DNA of 64,000 nt from Bilabrum cf. latius (Eukaryota; Bigyra: Bicosoecida; Bigyra; Bicosoecida). The position numbers and the translations under genes were made by a program. Location: assembly GCA_965178125.1 (NCBI GenBank), contig OZ237741.1, positions 1,116,001 through 1,180,000 of the forward strand. Direction: 5' to 3'. The notes beneath the pieces were generated by a model. The model had not been told where the DNA came from. It worked only from the letters and a program-made list of their open reading frames with translations, and did not search any database. Below, one piece after another: positions 55,361 through 64,000 of this stretch; the first letter of the stretch is position 1, and every line of letters begins with the position of its first letter.

Positions 55361-55652
55361 CCACGCGCTCCGCACGTGCGCTCCGCGACCGCGTGAAACC
55401 CCTAAAGAAGTAAAATCATCCATTCAGAAATTCAGGGAATCCACTTGAACTCGTAGGAGAATCTGTTCTTGCCCAGCAACACTCTCTCCCGATCCACCTC
55501 CACACGAACAGAATAACCCATTCAGAAATTTCAACTCTTGTACAATTTATGGAAAGTAATTTCTTTTGTTAAAAGTAAACTCCCCGATACTCTACTCTCG
55601 CAGTCCATATGAAACCCGTAGTATACTACGGGTTTCATATGGACTGCGAGAG
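55361..55652. repeat. Right terminal inverted repeat with 58-bp palindrome
   Basis: 55595-55652 is the same perfect 58-bp palindrome as on the left; 55361-55594 is the diverged inverted match of 27631-27875. CAG follows immediately. Confidence 0.93.
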
Positions 55653-55860
55653 CAGCTGCATTACGATGTGCTCAAGCTAAGCCAGCACCAGGCCAGCCTG
55701 TCGTCGAGAATGTGACAGCCAAGCAGTGTGCATCTGCACGATAAGGCACACAAGCCGAGCAAACCCGAGGCAAGGTTTGCGCCCTAGCCGGTCAAGGCAA
55801 ACAGCAAGCAGCTGCATCAAGCCGAGCTAGCACAAGGCCAGTCTGGGCCGAGTCACTGGT
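55653..55860. repeat. Degenerate satellite right of the element
   Basis: Holds GCAAGCAGCTGCA and CAAGCCGAGC motifs of the left flank, confirming the insertion site. Confidence 0.7.
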
Positions 55861-56340
55861 GGTAGGCCAGGCCCTGTGGACGTTCCGAGACTGCTGCCGT
55901 GAAACGCGCACGAGGTGGGCCGGCCGGCACTGCAAGCACTGCCGCTGCGGCGAATATGCTTGCGCCTGCACCTGTGGCATCGTTGCCTCAGGGCCGGTGT
56001 TCATCGTCCACCGTAAGGTCCAACACCATATTCCGTTGAGTCCGGGGTATACTATTTCTCACGAGCCGCTTGCGTGGCCTCCGCCAAGAGGCCGGCCGGC
56101 CGGTTATGAAATGCAGCGAGGAGCCGGTACCGCTCCGGGTCGGCCACAGCCTGGCCCGCGTCCTGAGCGCCTGCTGCTGGGTCAGCCTGGCCGCCCTCCG
56201 GGCCCGACTGGTGGTCAGGACGAAGCCACCGGGTCCGCGTTCTGCATATTCGGCACTCTGCTAGAAGAGATAGGTGCAAGGAAGTCAGCGCATGCTGGTG
56301 GGGCAGGTGCTGGACCCCGCGCGGGGCCAGACAGAGCAAA
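55861..56340. other. GC-rich host intergenic
   Basis: No supported gene; overlapping frames lack motifs. Confidence 0.4.
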
Positions 56341-56968
56341 TTGAATGGAGGACGCTGTCCAACCAAAGCCGCAAGGCTGTGCGAGTGCGGAGGGTACAAC
56401 CACTGTCTTGCAGCAGCAAGAGAAAAGCAACTCATGACACATGAGCATGCCCTGCACCGATGGGGCAAAACCTCGCGAATGCAGGGCGCCGTCCGGAACC
56501 CACCGGCAAACCGCATGCGTGCGGAATGCGCGGGGGAAGGACTTGCTGCAGCGTGCAGCATAATCAAGCTAAAGAACTCTTCCATTCCAACATATTATGA
56601 CCCCCGGCCGGCACTGGGAGAGCCCAGCCCGACGGAAGGTCAAGCACACTCTGAGCCCATTGAAGGGAGGACGCTGTCCAACCAAAGCCGCAAGGCTGTG
56701 CGAGTGCGGAGGGTACAACCCCTGTCTTGCAGCAGCAAGAGAAAAGCAACTCATGACACATGAGCATGCCCTGCACCGATGGGGCAAAACCTCGCGAATG
56801 CAGGGCGCCGTCCGGAACCCACCGGCAAACCGCATGCGTGCGGAATGCGCGGGGGAAGGACTTGCTGCAGCGTGCAGCATAATCAAGCTAAAGAACTCTT
56901 CCATTCCAACATATTATGACCCCCGGCCGGCACTGGGAGAGCCCAGCCCGACGGAAGGTCAAGCACAT
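56341..56968. repeat. 319-bp tandem duplication
   Basis: 56341-56659 and 56660-56968 are near-identical, each starting TTGAA(T/G)GGAGGACGCTGTCC and ending GACGGAAGGTCAAGCACA. The frames it carries on both strands are duplicated artefacts. Confidence 0.9.
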
Positions 56969-57223
56969 TGATGGTGCGAGCACAGTGAACGGACAATCAC
57001 ATAACAGCACGGCCGCAGCCGCGGGGCCAGCGGCCGGCGACATCCGACTCTAGCAAGAGACAAGAAAAATCCTACAATAACTAAATACGCAGGGCAGCGA
57101 CACCATGGTATCACCTGGGGCGAGGGCGGCGGGAAAGCGGGCGCACGCCCGCTGCCCGTTGCTACCCACCCGGAGGCCGGGATTGAGACACACACCAAAG
57201 CCGCAGCATGCGGAAGTAAGCAC

Positions 57224-57390
57224 TGTTTGAAACAAGTCTAGCGCTTGTCATGTTTACTCACGCTTGAGCGGTGCGTACTATTTCTTGATAGGAGTGAGGA
57301 GCTGAGCCACGCCTGACGGCCGTCTGGTATCGGCTCAGTTGCGTGCACATACACAGGCTACACATTGACCGGCACCTAAAGGAGCATAAC
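57224..57390. repeat. 167-bp dispersed repeat, right copy
   Basis: Same sequence and orientation as 21756-21922. Confidence 0.9.
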
Positions 57391-57470
57391 GACAGTGGTG
57401 ATGGTCATCATGGTCACTCCCGCACGAGTACCTGCAGCCCTACATCCCTCCTCCCGGCCAGTACACCTCT

Positions 57471-59090
57471 TCAGTGCCCCGAGGCGGCGTGCAGCTGCTT
57501 TGCTTGCTGGTTCACCTCGGCAAACGCCGCCTGGTAGGCCGTGTAGCTGTCTCCGTCCAGGTGCACCACCCCGTAGTTGGAATCGGCTCCGAATAGGTTC
57601 CCGGACCCGGGCATCTCGGCCCAGGCAAAGAGGTGATACCCCACCACGAAGGGGTGCGACAGCAGACTGGTCACGTAGTTCCGCAGCGCGGCGCCGCGCT
57701 CGGCCTGCGTGTCTACAATCGGCCCGGCCCCCTTGGTGTTCGGAAGCCCGGAGTCCCGGCTCCGGAATCCAAATTCCGACACGAGCACCGGGTGCCCTCC
57801 AGAGGCCGAGTGGGCCAGCTCTAGCGCTGACCCGCTCGGAGTCTCGGCGTAAAGGTGCAGGTCCACCGCGTCCGTGTGCGGGGCCTGGCCGCGGATCAGG
57901 GGCTCTAGGACCTCGTTCATGCGAGAGCCCAGCACCATGTGGTTCGGGTCCGCGGACCGGATCGCCCCGGTTGCAACCTCGGAGTACACCCCCGCGTAGT
58001 GCTCCAGGAAATCTCCGTCGTCCTGCAGCCTGGCTTGCGTCCTTGGGAATGGCGCCTCCAAGGGGAGGGATTGGAACGATGCCGCGTGCGAGTGCCACGC
58101 CGCGTTCAGCTTGCCGATGCTGCCGTCGTACCGCGCTGACAGCCACGCCAGTGTGGCATTCAGCCCGGCGGGCGATGGGTCGCTCGCATTGGAAAAACGG
58201 ACGAGGGCGCCTGTGAGCAGGGAATCGAACCCGGGACCCCTCGGGCTCCATATGGCCTCGTTGTCCAGCCAGTAGCCCAGCAAGCGGGGATCCTCCCGAC
58301 GAGGTGCGCACTCCTTCTCTGCGATCGCCTCGCACCGCTATAAGAATTCAGACCCAAACACGTCCACGGGCATGCCCCCGAATGGCAAAAACCTGTGCTC
58401 GAACGAGGTCATGAGCATGTCAAGCGGGTAGCCGTACAGGAGGCCGGAGCCGGGGGAAGGGGGGCTTTTACGGGTGCGACAGCTCGCGTCATGGTGGCCA
58501 TCTTGCATGTCGGTGGTACCTTGGTTGATGCCTGCATCGGTCACCATGGTGGCATCGGCAGCCCGAGCCTTCCAGTGGCAGCGGTCAGTGTCATCACTGG
58601 CGGTGGCAGGCGGGGGAGCAGTGAGCTCTGGAGAGGACCAGCAGCCGATCGTGTTGGTGCCCATCGAGGCAAGTTCATCCGCGGCGTGGCGCGCCCATGC
58701 CGTCTCATTGCCGAATGTGGCCAAGGCAGATTTCCTGTACGGCGCATAGCCGCAGCTCCTGTCGTATCCAATGCAGAACCAAGAGCAGAAAGTTCCGAGA
58801 ACTGGGTCGCTTCTTTGAGGGCCGAACTTGCCCGCATCGCACCCATAGGACCGGCTATCGTTCGTTTGTAGAGCGCATATTTCGATGTGGTTCAATCCAA
58901 TCGAGAGACCTTGCGTAACTCCCATGCTCGGGCAGCTCAGCCATGATACGTTTCGCTAGTCCTGTTCGAAGCGGCAGTATCCACTAGAAGCATCCTTGCA
59001 GAGAGCAACCGCAGCTGTGCACACTAATAATATGGCGCAGACACGGATGCCTTGTTGGCAGTGCCTTCTTGTGCTGGTGTGGGGTGGCAT
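57471..59090 (-). CDS. Secreted clan GH-A glycoside hydrolase (agarase/galactosidase-like)
   Basis: 539 aa from ATG 59090 to TGA 57471, two TAGs as Gln, no intron. The N-terminus MPPHTSTRRHCQQGIR then CAILLVCTAAVALC is a signal peptide or anchor. Clan-A features: WARHAADELASMGTNTIGCW, LLGYWLDNEAIW (acid/base Glu in DNE), DAVDLHLYAET and VLVSEFGFRS (nucleophile Glu). DNE is typical of GH50/GH86 agarases and relatives. The second TAG lies just before LLGYWLDNE. Substrate unknown, probably an algal or extracellular polysaccharide. Confidence 0.8.
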
Positions 59091-59357
59091 GCCTCGCTGT
59101 TGGATCCAGTTGCAGTTCGACCTGTGCGACTCGACTTCCAAATCGTATCGCAACCAAAAAGATGCACAGAATCCCTGCCGGGTCTTGGGTACTATGTTCA
59201 CGCAGAAAGGGCTCACGTGCCGCGGCAAAATGCCAATGGGAGACAATTGTGGTTGAATGGAGAGATAGCGAGCAGCAACTCGGATCTGACCCGATTCCTC
59301 CAGCACAAATCACGCAAACAAACACGCACGAAATAAGCAACTATCCCAACTGCGGCA

Positions 59358-60713
59358 TCACTGCTTGCAGTTCTTAAAGAAAGCGTTCCCCACAGCATTC
59401 AGGCCGCCGTACGGATTGAAGAGCGTGCTCACCCAAACCTCATTCGGCCTAGGCGCGATCCCGCTCACGTTGAACGAGCTGAAAGCATCGTCGCTGAACC
59501 AGCTCACTGCCTCGAGGTACGGGAACTGGTTTTTGTCGGTGAGACCGCCGTTCGATCGGAAGAGCTCCTCGATGAACGGCACAATCTCGGTCGCGTTGTC
59601 CGAGCCCATGGCCAGCTCGGTGATCCACAGGGTCTTCTTGGTCCTCCCGTTCTTGCCCGCAAAATCGTCCGCGAACACTTTCCCGTAGCCCTGCACCTTC
59701 TCGATCACGTCTGCAGGCCGCTTGGAGTACGCGTGGATCTGGATCGTGTCGATCACGTCCCAGCAGTTGGTCTGCGTGCCGTCCATGCGCTTGCAGTCCA
59801 GCTGCATGGTGTACGACTTGAAGGCTGCCAGCCAGCCCGGGCACGTCTTGGGGTTACCGGAGAGGGAAGGGTCAACGCCCACACAGCTAGGCCCGGGGCC
59901 CGCCGCCTGTGCCATGGACGGAGACACGATCTTGGAGATGGAGGGGTGCGGGTAGGCAGCCTGTGCCGTCAGGTTGTTCACGGTCTGCTACCAGAAGTGG
60001 GAGGCGTGCCACTGGTCCGCGTTGCCCACGCTTGGGTCGAACAGGGGGAACCACCCGGAGGAGGTGGCTGGGCTGTAGGCTCCCGGGGCGCAACCGTATG
60101 CGGGTGGGTTCCAACTGCCGACGCACGACGGGCCGTACTGGTCGGGCTCGCTGCGAGTATAGTATAGTACAAAAATGGGGCGCGGGAGAAAGAAAAAAAA
60201 TGTGCTCGTTGCATGTGTGGCATACACTGATTTACTCTGTGGCTCCCAAGCTGAGTGAAATGGTGAGCAGTTGGGGCTGCGCCGGCTCTTGGATTGCCGG
60301 ACGGCAGGCGCGTCATCGGGAGCGAGACACATCTCAAGGTGTGATGGCACATGGGTGGCACACCGGTGGATTCCAAAATGAAAGATCTGCCGCGAGTCAA
60401 GGAGAACTCACTTGAATCCCATGACATACGTTCCATTGTTCAGGAAACCGTACCCGTTGTCTGGCGGAGCTTGGCCCCAGAGCATGGGTATGAAAGTCTG
60501 GTGCATCGACTGGATCTACTGCGACGTCAGCTGTGTCTCGTCCACCTTGGGGTGCGTGTCCCAGTTCCACCAGAAATCGATTAGATTACCGTCCAAACCT
60601 TGGCCTAAGCATGACGGGCATGCGGGGAACGTATTCGTGGCCACACCGCACCGAAGACTCAGTGCCGTTCCAAGCACTGCGGCTCCAAGCAACACTTTCA
60701 ACGCCGTTTTCAT
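59358..60713 (-). CDS. GH128-type beta-1,3-glucanase (secreted)
   Basis: Exon 1 is 60713-60412 and exon 2 is 60150-59358, with a 261-bp phase-2 intron; 364 aa with two TAGs as Gln. MKTALKVLLGAAVLGTALS is a signal peptide. Splicing recreates GFNEPDQYGPSC, with the acid/base Glu in FNEPD, and exon 2 has IQIHAYSKRP and TLWITELAMG (nucleophile Glu), then EAVSWFSDDAF. These are the GH128 (Glyco_hydro_cc) hallmarks. It lies tail-to-head behind the clan-A hydrolase on the same strand, so the pair may serve polysaccharide turnover or feeding. Confidence 0.88.
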
Positions 60714-61060
60714 CGCTTTACTACGCAAATAGAAGATCATTGAAGCAGCATATGAATGAACGTTATACTGTTTCAGGATCGAAAGAGAAGAAAGGGGCTG
60801 ACGCAACATGGCGACGTGCTGGTTACTGGTGGGATGAAGAACCAAATGAAGACACCATTATTTCACGAATGTCGCGGGGACTCACACTTCGCACAAAAGG
60901 ATGCGATTCCTAAGCCAAGCACCTCAACGAGGATCGTTTTTGTGGGCGTACACTCCGGCCTGCCTGGTAATAATACGGATTTTGTTGCGAGCTGCTTACG
61001 CGGTGAAGCACTGGAGCAGGTGGCACTTGATTACCACAGTTTCGAGTCCAAGCGCCAAAC
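60714..61060. promoter_or_regulatory. Divergent promoter region
   Basis: Separates the GH128 gene (-) from the exosome gene (+), 347 bp, with no gene of its own. No core element is obvious. Confidence 0.4.
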
Positions 61061-62341
61061 ATGAATTACCACTCGGTTTCTGATATAAGAATCTCTCAAC
61101 GAAGGGAGACAAATTCACTGCGTTCTGTCGGTAAGGATGATAACTGCAAGTGTACCGTGTTCCAATCTCGTGTTTTAAAGGGACATTATTTGACTCAGCC
61201 AATTAGTCTTCACCATTGTGCAGATATATAGGTAGGTACTAATCCATAGGCATCCGGTTCCTGCAAGGTCTAGTTGGGAAGCACGTTGGTCTTTTGTGCA
61301 GTGCAGGGGCCACGAGCAAGTGCAAGCAGCAATACTGGGGTCGTCCAGGACGATGCTATCATAAACTGCGAATGTCAGATCGTACCTTTTGCCATGAGCA
61401 GCCTGGAGGCACCATAGGAAGCTCGTGACCTGGCTCCACTAGAGCGACAAATCGCAGCCTTTGTTCGGCAGGCCGTCCTCGGATCGGTGCAGCTCGAGCT
61501 GTACCCCAAGAGCGTGATCGACATGTATCTCCTTGTTACCAGCGACAATGGTGGCGTCCTGAGCGCCGCGGTGACCGCGGCCTCGGCCGCACTGGTGGAC
61601 GCGGGCATTTGCTGCAAGGGCACAGTGGCGGCATGCCAGGCGGTCGCCCTCCCCTCCCAGGCACCCTCCCTTCCTAAGGGCAGGGCACCGGCATCATCAT
61701 CATCCTCGGCGTCAGACGGTGCAGCCTCCTCCTCGTCTTCCTCCGCGGGGGGGCGGAATAAAGGCACCGGTGCCGAGGCCGTGCTGGTGGACCCCGATGC
61801 CGTGGAGCTGAGGGCCTGCCGTGCTGCGAGGGCGAGGGCAGAAGCGGAGGCGTGCGGGCTGCGGGCATCGGGGAGGAGCGACGCGGCCAGTGGGGCAGGG
61901 TCGAGTGCATCGCATGGTGGTGCCTCTAGCTCGGCCCCTATGGAGGGCGACGGCAGCGAAGGACCCAAGTCAGGTTCCGCAACTCTCGCGGCGCCGTCGC
62001 ACAGCCTCGCGACCGTGGCCGTGCTGTGCCCCTCTAGACTCGTCACTGCCATGGAGTGCTCCGGGTCCACCGGCGCCGCGCGTCTTGCGGAACTTGCAGA
62101 GGCCGCATCAGAGGGCGCGGTGGCCCTTGGTGGGGTGGTGAGGACGGCGCTGGGCAGGCAGGCCGCGAGCAGGATACTGAGGCAGAGAGAGGTGGCAGGG
62201 GCGCTCGCCAAAGTGGTCAGGGGGCGGGCAGGGGTGGCTTCAGACGAGGACGACGCGGCTGCGGGGGTGGGTGCAGCGCACGATGCTGCGAAGGGTCAGG
62301 CGGACCCTGCGAGAGCCGGGCAGCTCGCGATGGTGTCTTGA
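61061..62341 (+). CDS. Exosome RNase PH-fold subunit (Rrp46/Rrp41/Mtr3 group)
   Basis: Exon 1 is 61061-61130 and exon 2 is 61224-62341 (93-bp phase-1 intron); 395 aa with four TAGs as Gln, three of them in the first 60 codons of exon 2. The fold order is ASGSCKVQLGSTLVFCAVQG (the A-DGSA..G.T.V stretch), VQDDAIINCE, QLELYPKSVIDMYLL and NGGVLSAAVTAASAALVDAG, as in exosome core subunits. A long Ser/Ala insert interrupts the second half, and the end is low complexity. It would form part of the RNA exosome ring. Confidence 0.85.
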
Positions 62342-62461
62342 GACTCGTGGCCTTTTCTTGAATAGTTCGCAATCAGCCAGCTTGACACGGATGACCGAAA
62401 AATTAAAAATTGCTCGTCTGGCAGCGTACCAAAGTACGGACGCTTACCTTCGAAATCCGAA

Positions 62462-64000
62462 TCACTGCCCGGCAACACGGCCGTAACCCCCCCCGTAAAA
62501 CTCCGCCTCGGCCTCGTCCTCCTCGCTCCCCACGTCCCTGTCTCCCATGGCCAGAGGGATCCCGCCCTTAGTGAACCGCTCCACGACCTCCCGCCCGTGC
62601 CGCATGGCGAACCGCCCCCCCTGCATCTCCAGCTGCCGCACCGTGGGCAGAGGGGCCTTCCTCCCCCTGCCCCTCCTCCTCCTGGTAGCGTCGGCCATGG
62701 GGCCCTATGTCTGTGCGCTGAGACTCTCTGGTCTGCACTCGGGGCAGCAGCAGCAGAAGCAGCAGCATACAAACCCGCAGGACACGCAACCAGCCACGTC
62801 ACCCACCCCCTCGAGGCACCCGGCGCACCCGTTGCCCTTGTGAGCCTCGCCGTGGGGGGCAGTCAGCAGCAGCACCAGGCACCCACAGACCAGCTCAGGC
62901 AGCGTGTAGAAGAACCAGGGGTAGAACGCCTGGCCCCACACGCCCTCCAGACGCAGGTTCCCGATCGGACCCAGCGCGAACAGCACCGCCCGCAGCGCGA
63001 AGAGAAAAGCGCACGCTACCATGATAGCCCCCACCCTTGTCATGGCAGCCTCGAGCAGCACCAGCAGCCTGGCCACCCGGCGCATCGTCGGCGTCTTGCC
63101 CCCCTCCCCTCTCCCTTCCCTGTCCTGCTCCTCTTCATCCTCGAACCACCCGAGAGCATCCCCGTCCCCGTCCCCGTCCACACCGGACCCCAGAGCCCCC
63201 GCCACACCAGCCTGCACCGACTGCACCATCGTGGACAGCAGAGCCACCGCCCCGCCGGCCCCGTCCTCCCGATTGGAGCCGCCACCGCTGGCCACCCTGT
63301 CTGCCGCCCGCTCCATCTCCCGCTCCAGACCGAACAGGGGATCCGACCACGGGCTCGCAGCTGCGCCCACCTGCCCCCCCGCACCCCGGGCGGACACGGA
63401 GCTCACCGAAGCGAAAGAAGCGCCCCGCAGACTACCCGCCACCGAGCCCCTGTGCCCCCCCAGCCCGCCCAGGGGCCCGCCTGCCGGCCCGAACGGAGAC
63501 CCCAGGCCGGTACCAGCCGCGGACCCGGCACCCGCTCGGCGGCCCATCCGGCCGGTCTCGCCCGCCAGCGCCCGGCGCCCCGAGAGCCTCGTTCCCCCGC
63601 CAAGATAGGAACCAGCCCCCACGTGGCTGTGCCCTGGTGTCCCTTTTGCGGGGGCACCCGCAGAGGAACCCCCGGGGGACGCACCCGCAGCGGTCCCCAA
63701 CCGGGGGACGGGCAGCTCCGGCCCCGTCATGGCAGCCCCTTGCGTGCTGCTGGGCTATGCGTCATCGTAATCAGCAGCAGCAGCAGCAGCCCGTCCGCGT
63801 TGTTCTATTCCCGCCGTCGTCGTCGTCTCCGCGCGCCGAACCGCCCGCAGCTCGATTCCCTTGCCGGATGCAGCAGCAGACCCCGGCCCGGGGACGCTCG
63901 TCACACCACCTTCTACCGATCCAAGCAGCGGCCGGCGGTGCTCCGGAGACCCCATTCCCTTCCCTCCCCCTCCCACACCTCGCACGGGTGTGTGACGAGC
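62462..64000 (-). CDS. Multi-pass membrane protein (5' partial)
   Basis: Open from the window edge to TGA 62462, at least 513 codons, with two TAGs as Gln (63766 and 62705). A long Gly/Ala/Ser N-terminal half leads to VGAIMVACAFLFALRAVLFAL and YPWFFYTLPELVCGCLVLLL, two clear membrane segments, then a Cys-rich stretch (FVCCCFCCCC) and a basic tail. Segment order loosely recalls the C-terminal part of THH1/TOM1-type proteins, but this is weak. Confidence 0.6.

Larger units (their letters stand above)
27573..55652. mobile_element. Integrated Polinton-like/virophage-class virus, 28.1 kb
   Basis: The AT-rich block is bounded by inverted repeats, each starting with a perfect 58-bp palindrome, and CAG lies on both outer sides; removing the element and one CAG restores the satellite motif GCAAGCAGCTGCA. 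It encodes the morphogenesis set of the class (FtsK/HerA ATPase, adenain-like protease, candidate major and minor capsid proteins), TVpol-SF3 helicase replication protein, a DDE integrase and a tyrosine recombinase. No family B DNA polymerase is present. Gene content fits a TVpol-type Polinton-like virus or virophage. Promoters and 3' hairpins are its own. Apart from one gene with an insertion and one possible frameshift, coding capacity looks intact. Confidence 0.92.

Noticed and set aside
54932-55423. Minus-strand ORF across the right inverted repeat
   Set aside because: It is the shadow of the plus-strand gene at 54999 extended into repeat DNA; no motif or promoter.
56052-56904. Duplicated ORFs on both strands right of the virus
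   Set aside because: They repeat with the 319-bp tandem duplication and show no domain.
58205-58235. tRNA T-arm (GGTTCGATTCC on the minus strand)
   Set aside because: It lies within the coding frame of the clan-A hydrolase (PGFDSLLTG) and no cloverleaf can be built.

Overview
The window is nuclear DNA of a GC-rich, intron-bearing unicellular eukaryote, probably a protist or microalga; no marker fixes the lineage. It is interrupted by an AT-rich integrated DNA virus of the Polinton-like/virophage class. The point that decides the annotation is that UAG is a sense codon in both genomes. About a dozen host genes and most viral genes are cut by in-frame TAG at positions that restore complete conserved proteins when read as an amino acid, and the best-aligned sites call for Gln (viral integrase, 40160-41365). 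TAA and TGA are the only terminators used. All coordinates below treat TAG as Gln; a standard-code gene finder would shatter almost every gene here.

Host left arm (1-21.4 kb): a giant fibronectin-III protein (-, runs off the window), a NUDIX hydrolase (+), a membrane cyclic-nucleotide phosphodiesterase (-), a SET-domain protein (+), a bZIP factor (+), a coiled-coil WG-repeat protein (-), an ankyrin-like protein (+), casein kinase 2 beta (+), a kynurenine-type aminotransferase (+) and a Rab28-like GTPase (-). Introns are short (81-261 bp), GT-AG, and their phases close the frames exactly.

Repeats (21.4-27.6 kb): a 175-bp direct duplication, a 167-bp dispersed repeat also present right of the virus, a decayed tyrosine-recombinase element, and a 206-bp satellite with a 515-bp higher-order duplication.

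Viral element (27,573-55,652, 28,080 bp): inverted repeats of about 0.3 kb, each beginning in a perfect 58-bp palindrome, flanked by CAG in satellite DNA. Gene content: tyrosine recombinase, DDE integrase with chromodomain-like tail, TVpol-SF3 helicase replication protein, FtsK/HerA packaging ATPase, adenain-like protease, candidate major capsid and penton proteins, lipase, two DNA methyltransferases, SET methyltransferase, GIY-YIG nuclease, RING and RING-MORN proteins, a 2OG-oxygenase/FkbM fusion, an HMG-box-like protein, a tRNA-Met(CAU) and small unknowns. Many genes share a promoter (ATTTAAGATTAA about 20-40 bp upstream and TATATATG at the start), and three gene 3' ends carry CCGTATTAA/TTAATACGG-type hairpins. 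One viral gene is broken by a GC-rich insertion; the replication, packaging, capsid and integration genes are open.

Host right arm (55.7-64 kb): degenerate satellite, a 319-bp tandem duplication, a secreted clan-A glycoside hydrolase (-), a GH128-type glucanase (-), an exosome RNase PH-fold subunit (+) and a membrane protein (-, runs off the window).
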